Assembly (NCBI RefSeq): GCF_000737765.1
Contig: NZ_JPRI01000002.1
Coordinates: 124,001-188,000 of the forward strand
DNA: 64,000 bases
Reading direction: 5' to 3'
DNA from: Chryseobacterium vrystaatense
GTDB taxonomy: Bacteria > Bacteroidota > Bacteroidia > Flavobacteriales > Weeksellaceae
Position numbers and translations under genes: made by a program. Within the stretch, counting starts at the first letter, position 1, and each line of letters opens with the position of its first letter. The notes below the pieces were generated by a model. It did no database searches and was not told the origin of the DNA. It saw only the letters and a list, made by a program, of their open reading frames with translations. This document shows, piece after piece, positions 51,001 through 60,406 of the stretch.

Positions 51001-52054
51001 TAAAGTCAATAATTAAGGTTACGATATACAGGTCATTCTTACTTTCAACGGTGAGGATATGCTTTGGATAAAGGAGCTCAAGCTGTCTGCGTATGTTTTT
51101 AAGTCCTATTTTAGTAGAATTTCCGTGAGGCTTTTCTTCTTTAGAATTTTCAATATGGTAGTGAAGAACACCATTATTCAACTGAATATCAATGCGAATA
51201 AAACTTTGTCCCAAAGTTTCAGAGACTCCATGTTTAAAAGCATTTTCTACAAACTGGATCAGGATGAGCGGTGAAATTGACTGGGAAGGATTATCCAGAT
51301 TTTCATTAAAATGAATCACAAGATCATGATGACGGATCTGCTGGATCTGAAGAAAATCTCTGATATTTTCTACATCTTTGTCGATAGAAATATACCGTTC
51401 AGATGCCTCGTAGATATTATACCTCATCACCTTGGAAAGCTGAAGAATCACCTCAGGTGTTTCATCTGCCTTTTTAAGAGCCATACCATAGATATTGTTG
51501 AGGGTATTGAACAGAAAATGGGGATTGATCTGGGCTTTAAGCATGGTAAGTTCCTGGTCCAGCTTTTCTGATTTCAAAAGAGAAATCTGTTCTTTCAGAA
51601 GGTTTTTCTGCCTTGTAATTTCGACCCCAAAAATCAGACCTGCCATGAAAATAAGGTCCATAAAAGAATTGAAAGCAACCAACCCGTTGATAAACCCGGA
51701 AGGATGTTTGGCATCCAGCGTTTCCACTACATTATAAATATAAGGGTAAATGATGTAATGGGTAAAAAGTCTGTGAACAAGAACAGCAGCGATGATTATA
51801 AAACAACAGGAAATATAAGTAATAAATCTTTTAAGCCCTGTTTGCTCATATATATACAGCAGTGAATAGGCCAGGGGCATTTTTATCAAAAGATATCCCA
51901 GTTCCAGAACAATAGTATTCTGAAGCCTTTGCTGCCATCCTGCATCAGGAAACTGATATCTTGACCAGTAAAAATCCAGATAAACTTCCAGAATATAATA
52001 CAGTATCCAAAAGAGCAGATGAACATATAATTTTGATTTTCTGTCTGGCTTCAA
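50981..52054 (-). CDS. Sensor histidine kinase (LytS/YehU type)
   Basis: A 357-residue kinase with four N-terminal transmembrane helices (residues about 10-30, 48-68, 77-100, 120-145), a coiled linker, the His_kinase motif INPHFLFNTLNNIYGM (phospho-His near 170), FVENAFKHGV and a short HATPase domain. No periplasmic sensor domain, so the signal is probably membrane-derived. Partner of the overlapping LytTR regulator. Confidence 0.9.
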   Translation of the reverse strand: MKPDRKSKLYVHLLFWILYYILEVYLDFYWSRYQFPDAGWQQRLQNTIVLELGYLLIKMPLAYSLLYIYEQTGLKRFITYISCCFIIIAAVLVHRLFTHYIIYPYIYNVVETLDAKHPSGFINGLVAFNSFMDLIFMAGLIFGVEITRQKNLLKEQISLLKSEKLDQELTMLKAQINPHFLFNTLNNIYGMALKKADETPEVILQLSKVMRYNIYEASERYISIDKDVENIRDFLQIQQIRHHDLVIHFNENLDNPSQSISPLILIQFVENAFKHGVSETLGQSFIRIDIQLNNGVLHYHIENSKEEKPHGNSTKIGLKNIRRQLELLYPKHILTVESKNDLYIVTLIIDFNDTSRF

Positions 52055-52133
52055 TTATGATAGGATTTACTATGCAAAATACCATCTTTACGCGGAAAAT
52101 AAAAATATATACAGATGAATCCGGTACAATCGT

Positions 52134-52529
52134 CTACGAACTGCGTTTTTCTTTCTTTAAAGAATGATATTCGGTAAACATTAACTGCAAAAAACAGCAT
52201 ATCAACAGGACATTGAATTCTATTCCGTTTGTTCCACCCCCTACAACATACCAGCCATTCTGCCAGTGTATAAGATAAATTCCAAAAATAAAAATAAGGA
52301 TATTAAAGATGGAAACCGCCTTTACATATGGATCATACCAAATCAGAAATACAGAAAAAAGATGGATCAGTTTTATGGCCCAGGCAAGATAGATTCCAAA
52401 AGGACTGAAACCTACTGTATCCAGATAAAGACGTCCAAAATTATTGACATCTCCACTGAAAATAGAAACCACACTATGCATCAGCAAAATAACGGACAAA
52501 GCGGAACGGATATAAAAATTCTTTCTCAT
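52134..52529 (-). CDS. DoxX-like membrane protein
   Basis: A 131-residue protein with four predicted transmembrane helices and the compact layout of DoxX/DoxD proteins (LSVILLMHSVVSIFSG; FGIYLAWAIKLIHLFSVFLI). Family role is in redox or small-molecule membrane functions and is ill defined. It is separated by 79 nt from the histidine kinase gene and may share its transcript. Confidence 0.68.
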   Translation of the reverse strand: MRKNFYIRSALSVILLMHSVVSIFSGDVNNFGRLYLDTVGFSPFGIYLAWAIKLIHLFSVFLIWYDPYVKAVSIFNILIFIFGIYLIHWQNGWYVVGGGTNGIEFNVLLICCFLQLMFTEYHSLKKEKRSS

Positions 52530-52672
52530 GAATCCAAATTAAAACATCACCAAAAAGAATAATAATCACTGTATATCAACAGCTTAAAAGTGTATATAAA
52601 AGAAAGAAGATGGAAGCTATGACAAAACACCCTGTACATTCTGCTTTCATAATTTCCATCATCCCACTTCAA

Positions 52673-53428
52673 TTATCTTGTTGTATAGCCGCCATTTGCA
52701 AAGATAGTCTGTCCGGTGATCCACCAACCTTCTGTTACCAGAAATTCAACCAATGGCGCGATATCTTTAATATCAGTGAGTCCCCCTAATGCAGATGCAG
52801 ATTTGTGATAAGCTACTGCATCTTCACTTTCCTGTCCGTAAAAGAAAGGGGTATCCATAGGACCGGGTGCTACCGCCGTTACCGAAATTCCTCTTCCTCC
52901 AAATTCCTTGGATGCTGCTCTTGTGAAATGCTCTACGGGAGCTTTCGCACCTGCGTAAGTAGAATAAAGACCTGTGTAAGCAGCCAGCAAAGAGGTCACA
53001 ATGGTACAGATCTTTCCATTATCATTCAGCTTTTTGCCTGCTTCCTGAAGAAAGAAATAGGCGGATTTTGAATTCACATTGAACATAGTATCATATTCTT
53101 CCTCTGTAGTTTCCGCGAAAGGTTTTTTCAGGACCATTCCTACGGTATTGATCGCGATATCAATTCCTCCAAATCTGGAAACAGCCTCATCAAAAAACTT
53201 TGTTATGTTGTCTACTTTTGTAAGGTCTCCCTGAAAAAGAAATGCTTCGGCTCCCAATGCCTGAACTTCCTGCAGCGTTTTCTCACTGTCTGCTCTAGAG
53301 CTTTCACTATTATAATGAATAGCCAGTTTTGCGCCTTTCGCTGCAAAATCTCTGCTCAGCAGACCTCCCAGATTCTTGCCGCCTCCGGCAATTAATACTA
53401 CTTTTCCTTTGACATCTTGTGTTGACAT
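52673..53428 (-). CDS. Short-chain dehydrogenase/reductase
   Basis: A 251-residue classical SDR. Cofactor motif variant VLIAGGGKNLGGLL at the N-terminus (in place of TGxxxGIG), NTVG at about 94, and catalytic residues Ser (TIVTSLLAAYTG), Tyr and Lys (YSTYAGAKAPVEHF, YxxxK pattern). It oxidises or reduces an unknown alcohol/carbonyl with NAD(P). A long inverted repeat overlaps its promoter region, indicating control by a dedicated regulator. Confidence 0.88.
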   Translation of the reverse strand: MSTQDVKGKVVLIAGGGKNLGGLLSRDFAAKGAKLAIHYNSESSRADSEKTLQEVQALGAEAFLFQGDLTKVDNITKFFDEAVSRFGGIDIAINTVGMVLKKPFAETTEEEYDTMFNVNSKSAYFFLQEAGKKLNDNGKICTIVTSLLAAYTGLYSTYAGAKAPVEHFTRAASKEFGGRGISVTAVAPGPMDTPFFYGQESEDAVAYHKSASALGGLTDIKDIAPLVEFLVTEGWWITGQTIFANGGYTTR

Positions 53429-53456
53429 TGTATATTATTTTAAATGTTATTGAAAC

Positions 53457-53497
53457 AAAGATGAACCATGGCTGTCATTTATTCATGGTGAATCTTT
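53457..53497. promoter_or_regulatory. Inverted repeat over the SDR promoter
   Basis: Arms 53457-53470 (AAAGATGAACCATG) and 53484-53497 (CATGGTGAATCTTT) match at 12 of 14 positions around a 13-bp spacer. The minus-strand reading of the left arm contains CATCTTTG, a 7/8 match to the -7 box, about 30 bp before the SDR ATG. A repressor bound here would block transcription. Confidence 0.6.
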
Positions 53498-53755
53498 CGG
53501 AAACTGCAATAAATTCCGGATTTCCCCCCTTTATAGTCATAGGAATAGCTTTTAAATTTAAAAAAATGACACTTTTTTTTACTGCCACTACAAAAATATA
53601 TCACATTACCTATCAACATGATACACCCTTAAGAAGCCCTGACAGTCTATGTTTATTCAATAAAAATCCAAAATAAGTGATTTTTAGGCACAGCATTTGC
53701 AGCTCTGTCAAACATATTATACACCACTTCATTTTTATAATATATTATTTTTCAT

Positions 53756-53785
53756 AATCCTCAGTTCGCTGGGGATTTTTTATTT
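53756..53785 (+). terminator. Orphan plus-strand terminator
   Basis: AATCCTCAG/CTGGGGATT with a TTCG tetraloop followed by T6 (53756-53782). No supported plus-strand gene lies upstream in 53429-53755, so it may end a small RNA or an unrecognised short gene. Confidence 0.6.
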
Positions 53786-53839
53786 TTCTGTCTATATTGT
53801 ATGGAAATGAACCGTTTACTTTTATATGATGAAAATACA

Positions 53840-53981
53840 TTTTTGATAATCAATGATTTAATATAGGTTTATTCGGTTTTTTGTCGTATATTTGTATATT
53901 AATTAATAGGCCTCTGCCTTTGCCCTCTGTTATAGTTTAGAAATTCTTTCTTATCAGTTTTCGCTTTTTCAGATGCCTCAT
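53840..53981 (+). promoter_or_regulatory. Cold-shock promoter and 5' leader, copy B
   Basis: Perfect -7 box TATATTTG at 53887-53894, preceded by TTTTTGATAATCAATGATTT (from 53840) and followed by GGCCTCTGCCTTTG and TCAGTTTTCGCTTTTTCAG. These match copy A at 47052-47204 block by block with only small gaps. The leader to the start codon is about 245 nt. The stretch 53982-54145 holds no other gene apart from a 10-codon frame starting at 54092. Confidence 0.72.
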
Positions 53982-54145
53982 TTCTTAAAAACTCACTTCT
54001 TTTACTGATGAATGGCCAGAAACAAAATCGTTTTCGACATTTCATTTACATAAAGAAGAACAGACGGACGACTGCAGGCTTTACATAGCATATGGCAGAT
54101 CAGGTAAACAGATATACAATATAAAATTAAATACTAGAATAATTT

Positions 54146-54574
54146 ATGGCAGACTCTTTTTCTAAAAAAGAAAATTTCAAGAAAAAAATTCAAAAGCAAA
54201 AAGAAAAAGCGCTGAGACGCGAAGATCGTAAGACGAACAACAACAAAGGTGCAGAAGATGTATTCATGTATGTAGATGAATTCGGAAGACTTACCTCTAC
54301 ACCTCCTGAAGACAGAGAAAGACAGGAAGTAAACATTGATGAGATCCAGCTTGGTGCAGCTCCTATTATGGAGGAAGACGTCAGAAAGACAGGAATCATT
54401 ACTTTCCACAGTGAGAAAGGCTACGGATTCATTACTGAAGATAACAGTAAGGAAAATGTTTTCTTTCACAACAACAGTTGTGCGCACCCTGTAAAAAAAG
54501 GAAACAAGGTATCTTTCGAGAAAGAAAAATCTCCGAAAGGATTCTCTGCGGTTAATATCCAGTTGGTTAAATAA
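54146..54574 (+). CDS. Cold-shock domain protein with basic N-terminal extension
   Basis: A 142-residue protein. Residues 1-35 are extremely Lys/Arg-rich (KKKIQKQKEKALRREDRK), residues 36-75 acidic, and the C-terminal 68 residues form a cold-shock domain with RNP1 KGYGFITE and RNP2 NVFFHNNSC. The basic extension probably adds non-specific RNA or ribosome binding. It shares its promoter/leader type with the helicase-cspA locus, so it is likely cold-induced. Confidence 0.9.
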   Translation: MADSFSKKENFKKKIQKQKEKALRREDRKTNNNKGAEDVFMYVDEFGRLTSTPPEDRERQEVNIDEIQLGAAPIMEEDVRKTGIITFHSEKGYGFITEDNSKENVFFHNNSCAHPVKKGNKVSFEKEKSPKGFSAVNIQLVK

Positions 54575-54633
54575 CCAGAGCTTTAGCTTATTATAACAGA
54601 TCTGCTTAATAACAGATTTCGTAAAACAATAAA

Positions 54634-54658
54634 AAAGCCGCCCTTTCCGGGCGGCTTT
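54634..54658. terminator. Bidirectional terminator between convergent genes
   Basis: Perfect 10-bp stem AAAGCCGCCC/GGGCGGCTTT with loop TTTCC, with A and T runs, between the cold-shock gene and the efflux operon end. Confidence 0.93.
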
Positions 54659-54678
54659 CATCGTAAAAAAAGTAAAAA

Positions 54679-56130
54679 TCAATCCAGTTTTCCGCCCAGT
54701 GCTTTAAACAGCAGGACATTATTCCTGGTATTCTGATGCTGAAACTGGAGAAGATCCAGCTCAGCCGTCAGTTTGCTTTTCTGAGAATTGATCAGTTCAA
54801 AATAATTGGCATACCCCGTCAGGTACAGATCATTGGAAACTTCCACTCCACGGTCCAGAAACCCCACCTCTTCAGCTTTCAACTGCAGCATCCGTTCATA
54901 GATCTTGGTCTGTTTCAGAATAGACTGAAGTTCATTAAATGCAGTAGTGATGCTTTTCTGATAATTCAGAAAGGCAATTTCCTGTTCTCTATCCGCTACT
55001 TTAAAATCATGCTTCAGCTGTCCTTTGTTAAAAACAGGCACCATAAGTCCCCCCAGCAGCTGTCCCGCCAAAGAAGCAGGATTAAAGAAATTACCTGCCG
55101 AAAAAGAATTCAGTCCGAAACTGGCTCCGATATCAATCTTTGGATAAAATGCAGCTCTTGCAGCTTTTGCATCAGCCTGAGAAGCTTCCAGTACATAATA
55201 ATGGGCTGCCACATCCGGCCTTGAATGAATGACGCCTTCCACATTAATGGTTTTATTCAAAATCTCCATATTGGTAGGCATCAGCATCTTTCCACGTTGG
55301 ACTTCACCTCCATAGCTTCCTGTAAGTGTAGTAATGGCCTGCTCTACGGTAACAATCTCTACCTTTATGTGTTCTATTTCGGCAAGCCAGTTATTATTTT
55401 GAGCTTTAAACTGCTGAACGGCAAGTTCCGTCGCCTTTCCGACTTCCCTCTGGGCAAGAACTATTTCGAAAGCCCGTTGCTGAAGGTTATAGTTTTTCTG
55501 ATAGATGGCCAACCTGTTATCCAGTGCTACCAGCTGATAGTAAAGATTGGCAATGTCTGTAAACAGTTCCACCTGCAGAAGACGAAGTCCTTCTGCAGAA
55601 GCCAAATATTTCTTCTGGGCAGCCAGTTTTTTATTTTTTAGCTTCCCCCACGCATCTATTTCCCAACTGCTTCTTGCTCCCAGCCAGTAATTCGGGGTAA
55701 AATCACGATTAATCTTCTGATCTTCTGAAATATTAGGTGATAAATTGGTGTCATAGTTTCCAACACCTTCCATTGTATATTTCCCATAGCGGTCACCTGA
55801 AACTGCACCTCCTATCTCAAGGGAAGGAAGCAGGTCCATTTTGGATCGCTGCAGAAAACTATTGGCAATTTCTACCCTTTGCTGTGCAATCTGAAAATCA
55901 GGATTAGCCTTTACCACCTTATCAAAAAGTTCCAGCAAATGATGATCTGTAAAATAAGCTTTAAGATCGATCTGCTGAAAATGATCTTTATCTGTTACCT
56001 GATCAGCTTTCATAAGTTGATCAGGTATTGCCTGTGCTTTTTTCAGTTCAGTTACTTTCGGTACGGTACACGATGCTAAACTCAACACCATCATACCATA
56101 CAATATATTTCTATGATTTGATCTCTTCAT
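54679..56130 (-). CDS. RND efflux outer-membrane lipoprotein (TolC/NodT family)
   Basis: A 483-residue protein starting at the ATG at 56130 (MKRSNHRNILYGMMVLSLAS) with lipobox LSLASC. Two OEP repeats span about 55-260 and 270-475 (NPDFQIAQQRVEIANSFL, RPDVAAHYYVLEASQADAKA, NELQSILKQTKIYERML). It forms the trimeric exit channel. The start overlaps the pump gene by 20 nt, third gene of the operon. Confidence 0.9.
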   Translation of the reverse strand: MKRSNHRNILYGMMVLSLASCTVPKVTELKKAQAIPDQLMKADQVTDKDHFQQIDLKAYFTDHHLLELFDKVVKANPDFQIAQQRVEIANSFLQRSKMDLLPSLEIGGAVSGDRYGKYTMEGVGNYDTNLSPNISEDQKINRDFTPNYWLGARSSWEIDAWGKLKNKKLAAQKKYLASAEGLRLLQVELFTDIANLYYQLVALDNRLAIYQKNYNLQQRAFEIVLAQREVGKATELAVQQFKAQNNNWLAEIEHIKVEIVTVEQAITTLTGSYGGEVQRGKMLMPTNMEILNKTINVEGVIHSRPDVAAHYYVLEASQADAKAARAAFYPKIDIGASFGLNSFSAGNFFNPASLAGQLLGGLMVPVFNKGQLKHDFKVADREQEIAFLNYQKSITTAFNELQSILKQTKIYERMLQLKAEEVGFLDRGVEVSNDLYLTGYANYFELINSQKSKLTAELDLLQFQHQNTRNNVLLFKALGGKLD

Positions 56131-59100
56131 TTTTCTTTTTATTTTCAAGTTTTGCAAAGAATATATACAGTCCCGGAATCACGACAAGTCCGAAAACAGT
56201 ACCGATAAGCATACCGCCTGCCGCCGCTGTACCAATGGAACGGTTTCCTATCGCTCCGGCTCCGGATGCAATACACAGTGGAATAAGTCCCGCTATAAAA
56301 GCAAAAGAAGTCATCAGGATAGGACGCAGACGCTGTCTTGCCCCTTCGATAGCTGCCGGAACAATATCATATCCCCGCTTGTTTCTGGCTACGGCAAATT
56401 CAACAATCAGAATGGCATTTTTGGCAAGAAGGCCAATCAACATAACCAGGGCAACCTGAGCATAGATGTTGTTATCCAGACCTGTCAGCACCAATGCTAT
56501 ATAAGATCCGAAGATCCCCGTCGGAAGACTCAGCAATACCGGCATCGGAAGAAGGAAGCTTTCATATTGGGCTGCCAGCAGAAGGTATACAAACAAAAGA
56601 CAGATCATGAAGATATAAACCGTTTGATTTCCTGATAAAATCTCTTCCCTTGTCATCCCTGACCATTCGATATCAAAACCTCTTGGAAGGGTTTCTTTGG
56701 CTACACGCTCTACTGCCGCAATGGCATCACCTGAACTGTAACCGTCTGCAGGCTCCCCATTGATCATTGCTGACATATACATATTATATCTAGTCAAAAC
56801 TTCAGGTCCATATACTTTTTCAATAGTAATGAACGTAGAAAAAGGCACCATTTCACCCTTGTCATTTTTCAAATATAAATTCAGAATACTTTCCGGAGTA
56901 TCTCTGTGTTCCGGATCTGACTGTACCATCACTTTATACATCTGGCTGAAACGGATAAAATTGGTGGCATAATAAGATCCCAGCATGGTCTGAAGTGTAG
57001 ACATTGCATTGTCTACAGAAATTCCTTTTTTAGCAGCCATATCATAATCCATATGGATCATATATTGAGGAAAAGTTGCATCAAAACTGGTGAAACTGTT
57101 CTGCAGTTCAGGAGCTTCATTCAGTTTTTTAACGAAATCTTTTGTGATCTTATCCGTATTTTCAATGGTTCCTCCGGTTCTGTCGAGAAGGCGGAGCTCA
57201 AAACCACTGGTGTTACCGAATCCCGGAACAGTAGGAGGAGCAAAGATTTCAATCTGTGCATCGGCAATGCTTTTTGTTTTATCAGAAAGTTCAGCGATGA
57301 GATCATTGACGGAGATATCCCTTTCTTTCCAGTCTTTAAGGTTAATCATCGCCATCCCATAAGAAGCACCTGCAATTTCCGTTACAATGCTGTATCCGGC
57401 AAGCGTCGTTACGTTTTCTACTCCTTTTATTTTCTTGGCAACCACAGTAACCTCATCGAGTACTTTTTCCGTTCTTTCAACAGTGGCTCCCTGCGGAGTG
57501 GTGACACTTACATATACCATTCCCTGATCTTCCATCGGGATAAATCCTGTAGGAAGAAATCTGCTGGTCACAACAGTAAGTACAATAAACAAAAACAGAA
57601 TTCCAAAGGTTACGACCGTTCTTGTTGCAAATTTTGACAAAATACCCACATAACTTTCTGTCAGCCTTTCAAAACCTTTATTGAAGCTCTGGAAAAACCG
57701 GTCAACAATAGTCTTCTTTTTATCGTGACGGTGAGGTTTTAAAATAATCGCACAGAGCGCCGGAGTAAGCGTCAAGGCATTTACCCCTGAAATGACAATA
57801 CTTATCGCCAATGTTAAGGAGAACTGGCGGTAGAATACCCCTACCGGTCCTTCAAGAAATGCAACAGGAATAAATACGGCAGACATCACAATCGTAATGG
57901 CTATAACAGCACCCGCAATTTCCTTAGTGGCACTGATGGTTGCTTCCAATGGTTTCATTCCTTCTTCCATTTTCACATGGACAGCCTCGACGACGACAAT
58001 AGCGTTATCCACCACAATTCCTATGGCAAGCACTAAAGCGAAAAGAGTCAAAAGGTTTACTGAGAAATCCAGCATATCCATAAAGGCAAAGGTTCCTATC
58101 AGTGCAACAGGTACAGCCAGTACAGGAATCAGAGTAGAACGCCAGTCCTGAAGGAAAATAAAAACAACAATTCCTACAAGAATAAATGCCTCGATCAGCG
58201 TGACCAATACAGCACTGATGGAAGCATCAAGAAATCTTGAAACATCATAGGCCATATTATACTCCATTCCGGGAGGGAATGAGGTGCCTTTCAGTTCCTC
58301 CATTTTTGCCTTTACACTTTCAATCACTTCGGAAGCATTGGAACCTGGACGCTGTTTCATCATAATAGATGCTGAAGGTCTTCCGTCTGTCTTGGAAACC
58401 ATTCCGTAATTCATAGCGCCAAATTCAACCTTAGCAATATCTTTTAGTTTCAGGATGGTTCCGTTCACATCAGATCTGATCGGAACTTCTTCATATTGTT
58501 TAGGCTCATAGAATTTACCTTTATACTTAATAACATACTGCAGCTGGCTGGATGTTTTTCCGGATGTCTCTCCTACTTTTCCGGGAGCAGCCGAAATATT
58601 CTGCTTCTGCAGGGAAGTGATCACCTCATCTGCAGAGATACTGTAGGCTGCCATTTTTTGTGGATCCAGCCATACCCTCATGGAGTATTCTTTCTGCCCC
58701 ATGATCTCCGCACGACCTACTCCATCAATACGTTTCAGCTCCTGAAGAACGTTGATATCTGTGAAATTATAGATGAACTGCTCATCCTGACTGGGATCTG
58801 CACTCGTAATATTGAGATACATCAGCATACTGTTCACCTCTTTTTCCGTGGTAACTCCAGCCCTGATTACTTCTTCCGGAAGCTCGTCAAGAATGGTGGT
58901 AACTCTATTCTGGACGTTAACTGCAGCTACATCCGGATCTGTTCCTACTTCAAAAAATACCTGAATCAGAGTGAGTCCGTCATTGGAAGTTACCGTAGAC
59001 ATATAGGTCATTCCCGGAACACCATTGATGGCACGTTCCAAAGGAAGGGCTACCGCATTGGCCGATACTTCGGCATTAGCCCCGGTATATTTTGCGGTTA

Positions 59101-59233
59101 CGGTTACCGAAGGCGGTACGATATCGGGAAACTGGGTGATGGGCATTTTCATTAATGCCATAATTCCCAGCAATACAAATACAATGGAAATTACCAACGA
59201 AAGCACCTTTCGTCTTATAAACATTTCTACCAT
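56111..59233 (-). CDS. RND multidrug efflux pump, HAE1/AcrB type
   Basis: A 1040-residue inner-membrane pump with the usual two halves of six helices and periplasmic porter domains. Markers: FIRRKVLSLVISIVFVLLG at the start, GFIPMEDQGMVYVSV, and TM10 LLAKNAILIVEFA with the conserved Lys. In TM4 the proton-relay pair reads VVDNAIVVVEA, so the second Asp of AcrB (D408) is Asn here. It exports amphiphilic compounds using proton motive force, with the adapter and outer-membrane genes on either side. Confidence 0.93.
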   Translation of the reverse strand: MVEMFIRRKVLSLVISIVFVLLGIMALMKMPITQFPDIVPPSVTVTAKYTGANAEVSANAVALPLERAINGVPGMTYMSTVTSNDGLTLIQVFFEVGTDPDVAAVNVQNRVTTILDELPEEVIRAGVTTEKEVNSMLMYLNITSADPSQDEQFIYNFTDINVLQELKRIDGVGRAEIMGQKEYSMRVWLDPQKMAAYSISADEVITSLQKQNISAAPGKVGETSGKTSSQLQYVIKYKGKFYEPKQYEEVPIRSDVNGTILKLKDIAKVEFGAMNYGMVSKTDGRPSASIMMKQRPGSNASEVIESVKAKMEELKGTSFPPGMEYNMAYDVSRFLDASISAVLVTLIEAFILVGIVVFIFLQDWRSTLIPVLAVPVALIGTFAFMDMLDFSVNLLTLFALVLAIGIVVDNAIVVVEAVHVKMEEGMKPLEATISATKEIAGAVIAITIVMSAVFIPVAFLEGPVGVFYRQFSLTLAISIVISGVNALTLTPALCAIILKPHRHDKKKTIVDRFFQSFNKGFERLTESYVGILSKFATRTVVTFGILFLFIVLTVVTSRFLPTGFIPMEDQGMVYVSVTTPQGATVERTEKVLDEVTVVAKKIKGVENVTTLAGYSIVTEIAGASYGMAMINLKDWKERDISVNDLIAELSDKTKSIADAQIEIFAPPTVPGFGNTSGFELRLLDRTGGTIENTDKITKDFVKKLNEAPELQNSFTSFDATFPQYMIHMDYDMAAKKGISVDNAMSTLQTMLGSYYATNFIRFSQMYKVMVQSDPEHRDTPESILNLYLKNDKGEMVPFSTFITIEKVYGPEVLTRYNMYMSAMINGEPADGYSSGDAIAAVERVAKETLPRGFDIEWSGMTREEILSGNQTVYIFMICLLFVYLLLAAQYESFLLPMPVLLSLPTGIFGSYIALVLTGLDNNIYAQVALVMLIGLLAKNAILIVEFAVARNKRGYDIVPAAIEGARQRLRPILMTSFAFIAGLIPLCIASGAGAIGNRSIGTAAAGGMLIGTVFGLVVIPGLYIFFAKLENKKKNEEIKS

Positions 59234-59260
59234 GTCAGTTGATTTAAAGATTATGAAAGG

Positions 59261-60349
59261 TTAATACTTCTTTTTAATTTTGATTACATCACCGTCTTTT
59301 AAAGACTGTGTCCCTTCATAGATGATTATATCTCCTTTTTTAAGACCGCTTTCTACCAGATAAGAATCTCTTAAGGTGGCTCCGATCTTAATGGCGGTCA
59401 TTTTCACTTTGTTCTGTTTATCTATGACAAACACATACGTTTTGTCCTGGATAGAGAATGTCGATTTTTGAGGAATCAGTATGGCATTGGCCTGATGCTC
59501 GGAAATAATAAGTTTTCCCGAAGTACCGTGCTTAATGAGACGGTCCGGATTCGGAAAGAGCACTTTATACCGAATGGAACCTGTCGTTCTGTCTATCTCT
59601 CCTTCCGCTGTCTTCAGTGCACCATTAAACTGGTAGTTAACGCCATTTGGAAGAGTAAGTTCTATTTTCTGATGATTTCCAATCCCGTCATTAGCCAGAA
59701 GTTCAAAATAAAGGTTTTCAGGAATCGAAAAATACGCATAGACTTCGTGCAGCTGTGATAAGGTGGTTAAAAGGGTTCCGTTTTCAACAAGGCTTCCTTC
59801 TTTATGCGGAATGACATCAATAACTCCGTCAAAAGGTGCTGTTACTCTAGTGAAACTAATTTTTTGAAGAACGGTTTTTCTTTCAGCATCGGCGAAAGCA
59901 TGTTTTGCTTTGGCTGAGGAGAGTTTGGCTTTTACCATTTCCAGCTCGTTATTGGCTACAAATTTTTTTGCATGAAGACTTTGGATCTGTTTGAGCTCCA
60001 CTTCTGCAACACGTACATCGGCATCAGCCTGTTTTAAAGTGGCATCAGCCTTTAAAAGTTCCATCTGAAGTTCTGCATCACTGATCTTGAAGAGTGTCTG
60101 ACCATGATGCACAAACTGTCCTTCATTGACATATATATGCTGGATGATGCCTCCAATCCTTGAACGGATATCAACATTTTTCTTTGCCTGGATATCGGTT
60201 ACGAACTGGTTGTTTACCAGTGTATCTTTTTCTTTGATTTCAAGTACTGGAACTTCCTTTTCGTTCGTTTTGTTTTTTTTGCTGTCTTTACTACATGACA
60301 CAGCGAATAATATTGCAAGAATGCAAATTATTACGTTTTTAGAATACAT
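59261..60349 (-). CDS. RND efflux periplasmic adaptor (AcrA type)
   Basis: A 362-residue membrane-fusion lipoprotein (lipobox ILFAVSCS). Barrel-sandwich/lipoyl region IQHIYVNEGQFVHHGQTLF, a helical hairpin about 95-150, then the second lipoyl half ITRVTAPFDGVIDVIPHKEGSLVENGTLL-type segment (read in parts) and beta-barrel. It connects the pump to the outer-membrane channel. First canonical gene of the efflux operon. Confidence 0.92.
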   Translation of the reverse strand: MYSKNVIICILAILFAVSCSKDSKKNKTNEKEVPVLEIKEKDTLVNNQFVTDIQAKKNVDIRSRIGGIIQHIYVNEGQFVHHGQTLFKISDAELQMELLKADATLKQADADVRVAEVELKQIQSLHAKKFVANNELEMVKAKLSSAKAKHAFADAERKTVLQKISFTRVTAPFDGVIDVIPHKEGSLVENGTLLTTLSQLHEVYAYFSIPENLYFELLANDGIGNHQKIELTLPNGVNYQFNGALKTAEGEIDRTTGSIRYKVLFPNPDRLIKHGTSGKLIISEHQANAILIPQKSTFSIQDKTYVFVIDKQNKVKMTAIKIGATLRDSYLVESGLKKGDIIIYEGTQSLKDGDVIKIKKKY

Positions 60350-60406
60350 CTTAAAGTGTTTAAGTTATAAAATTTCGTTAAATAAATTGAATTTCAAGAA
60401 CTTAAA

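Noticed and set aside
53419..53676. 85-residue plus-strand frame upstream of the orphan terminator
   Set aside because: Its start lies inside the SDR start region and its sequence is unlike a protein; an RNA ending at 53782 remains possible.
54134..54682. 182-residue minus-strand frame over the cold-shock gene
   Set aside because: It is the antisense of a Lys-rich gene (hence Phe/Leu-rich) and crosses the bidirectional terminator.
58496..59155. 219-residue plus-strand frame inside the RND pump gene
   Set aside because: Fully antisense to a well-supported 1040-residue pump, with no family resemblance.
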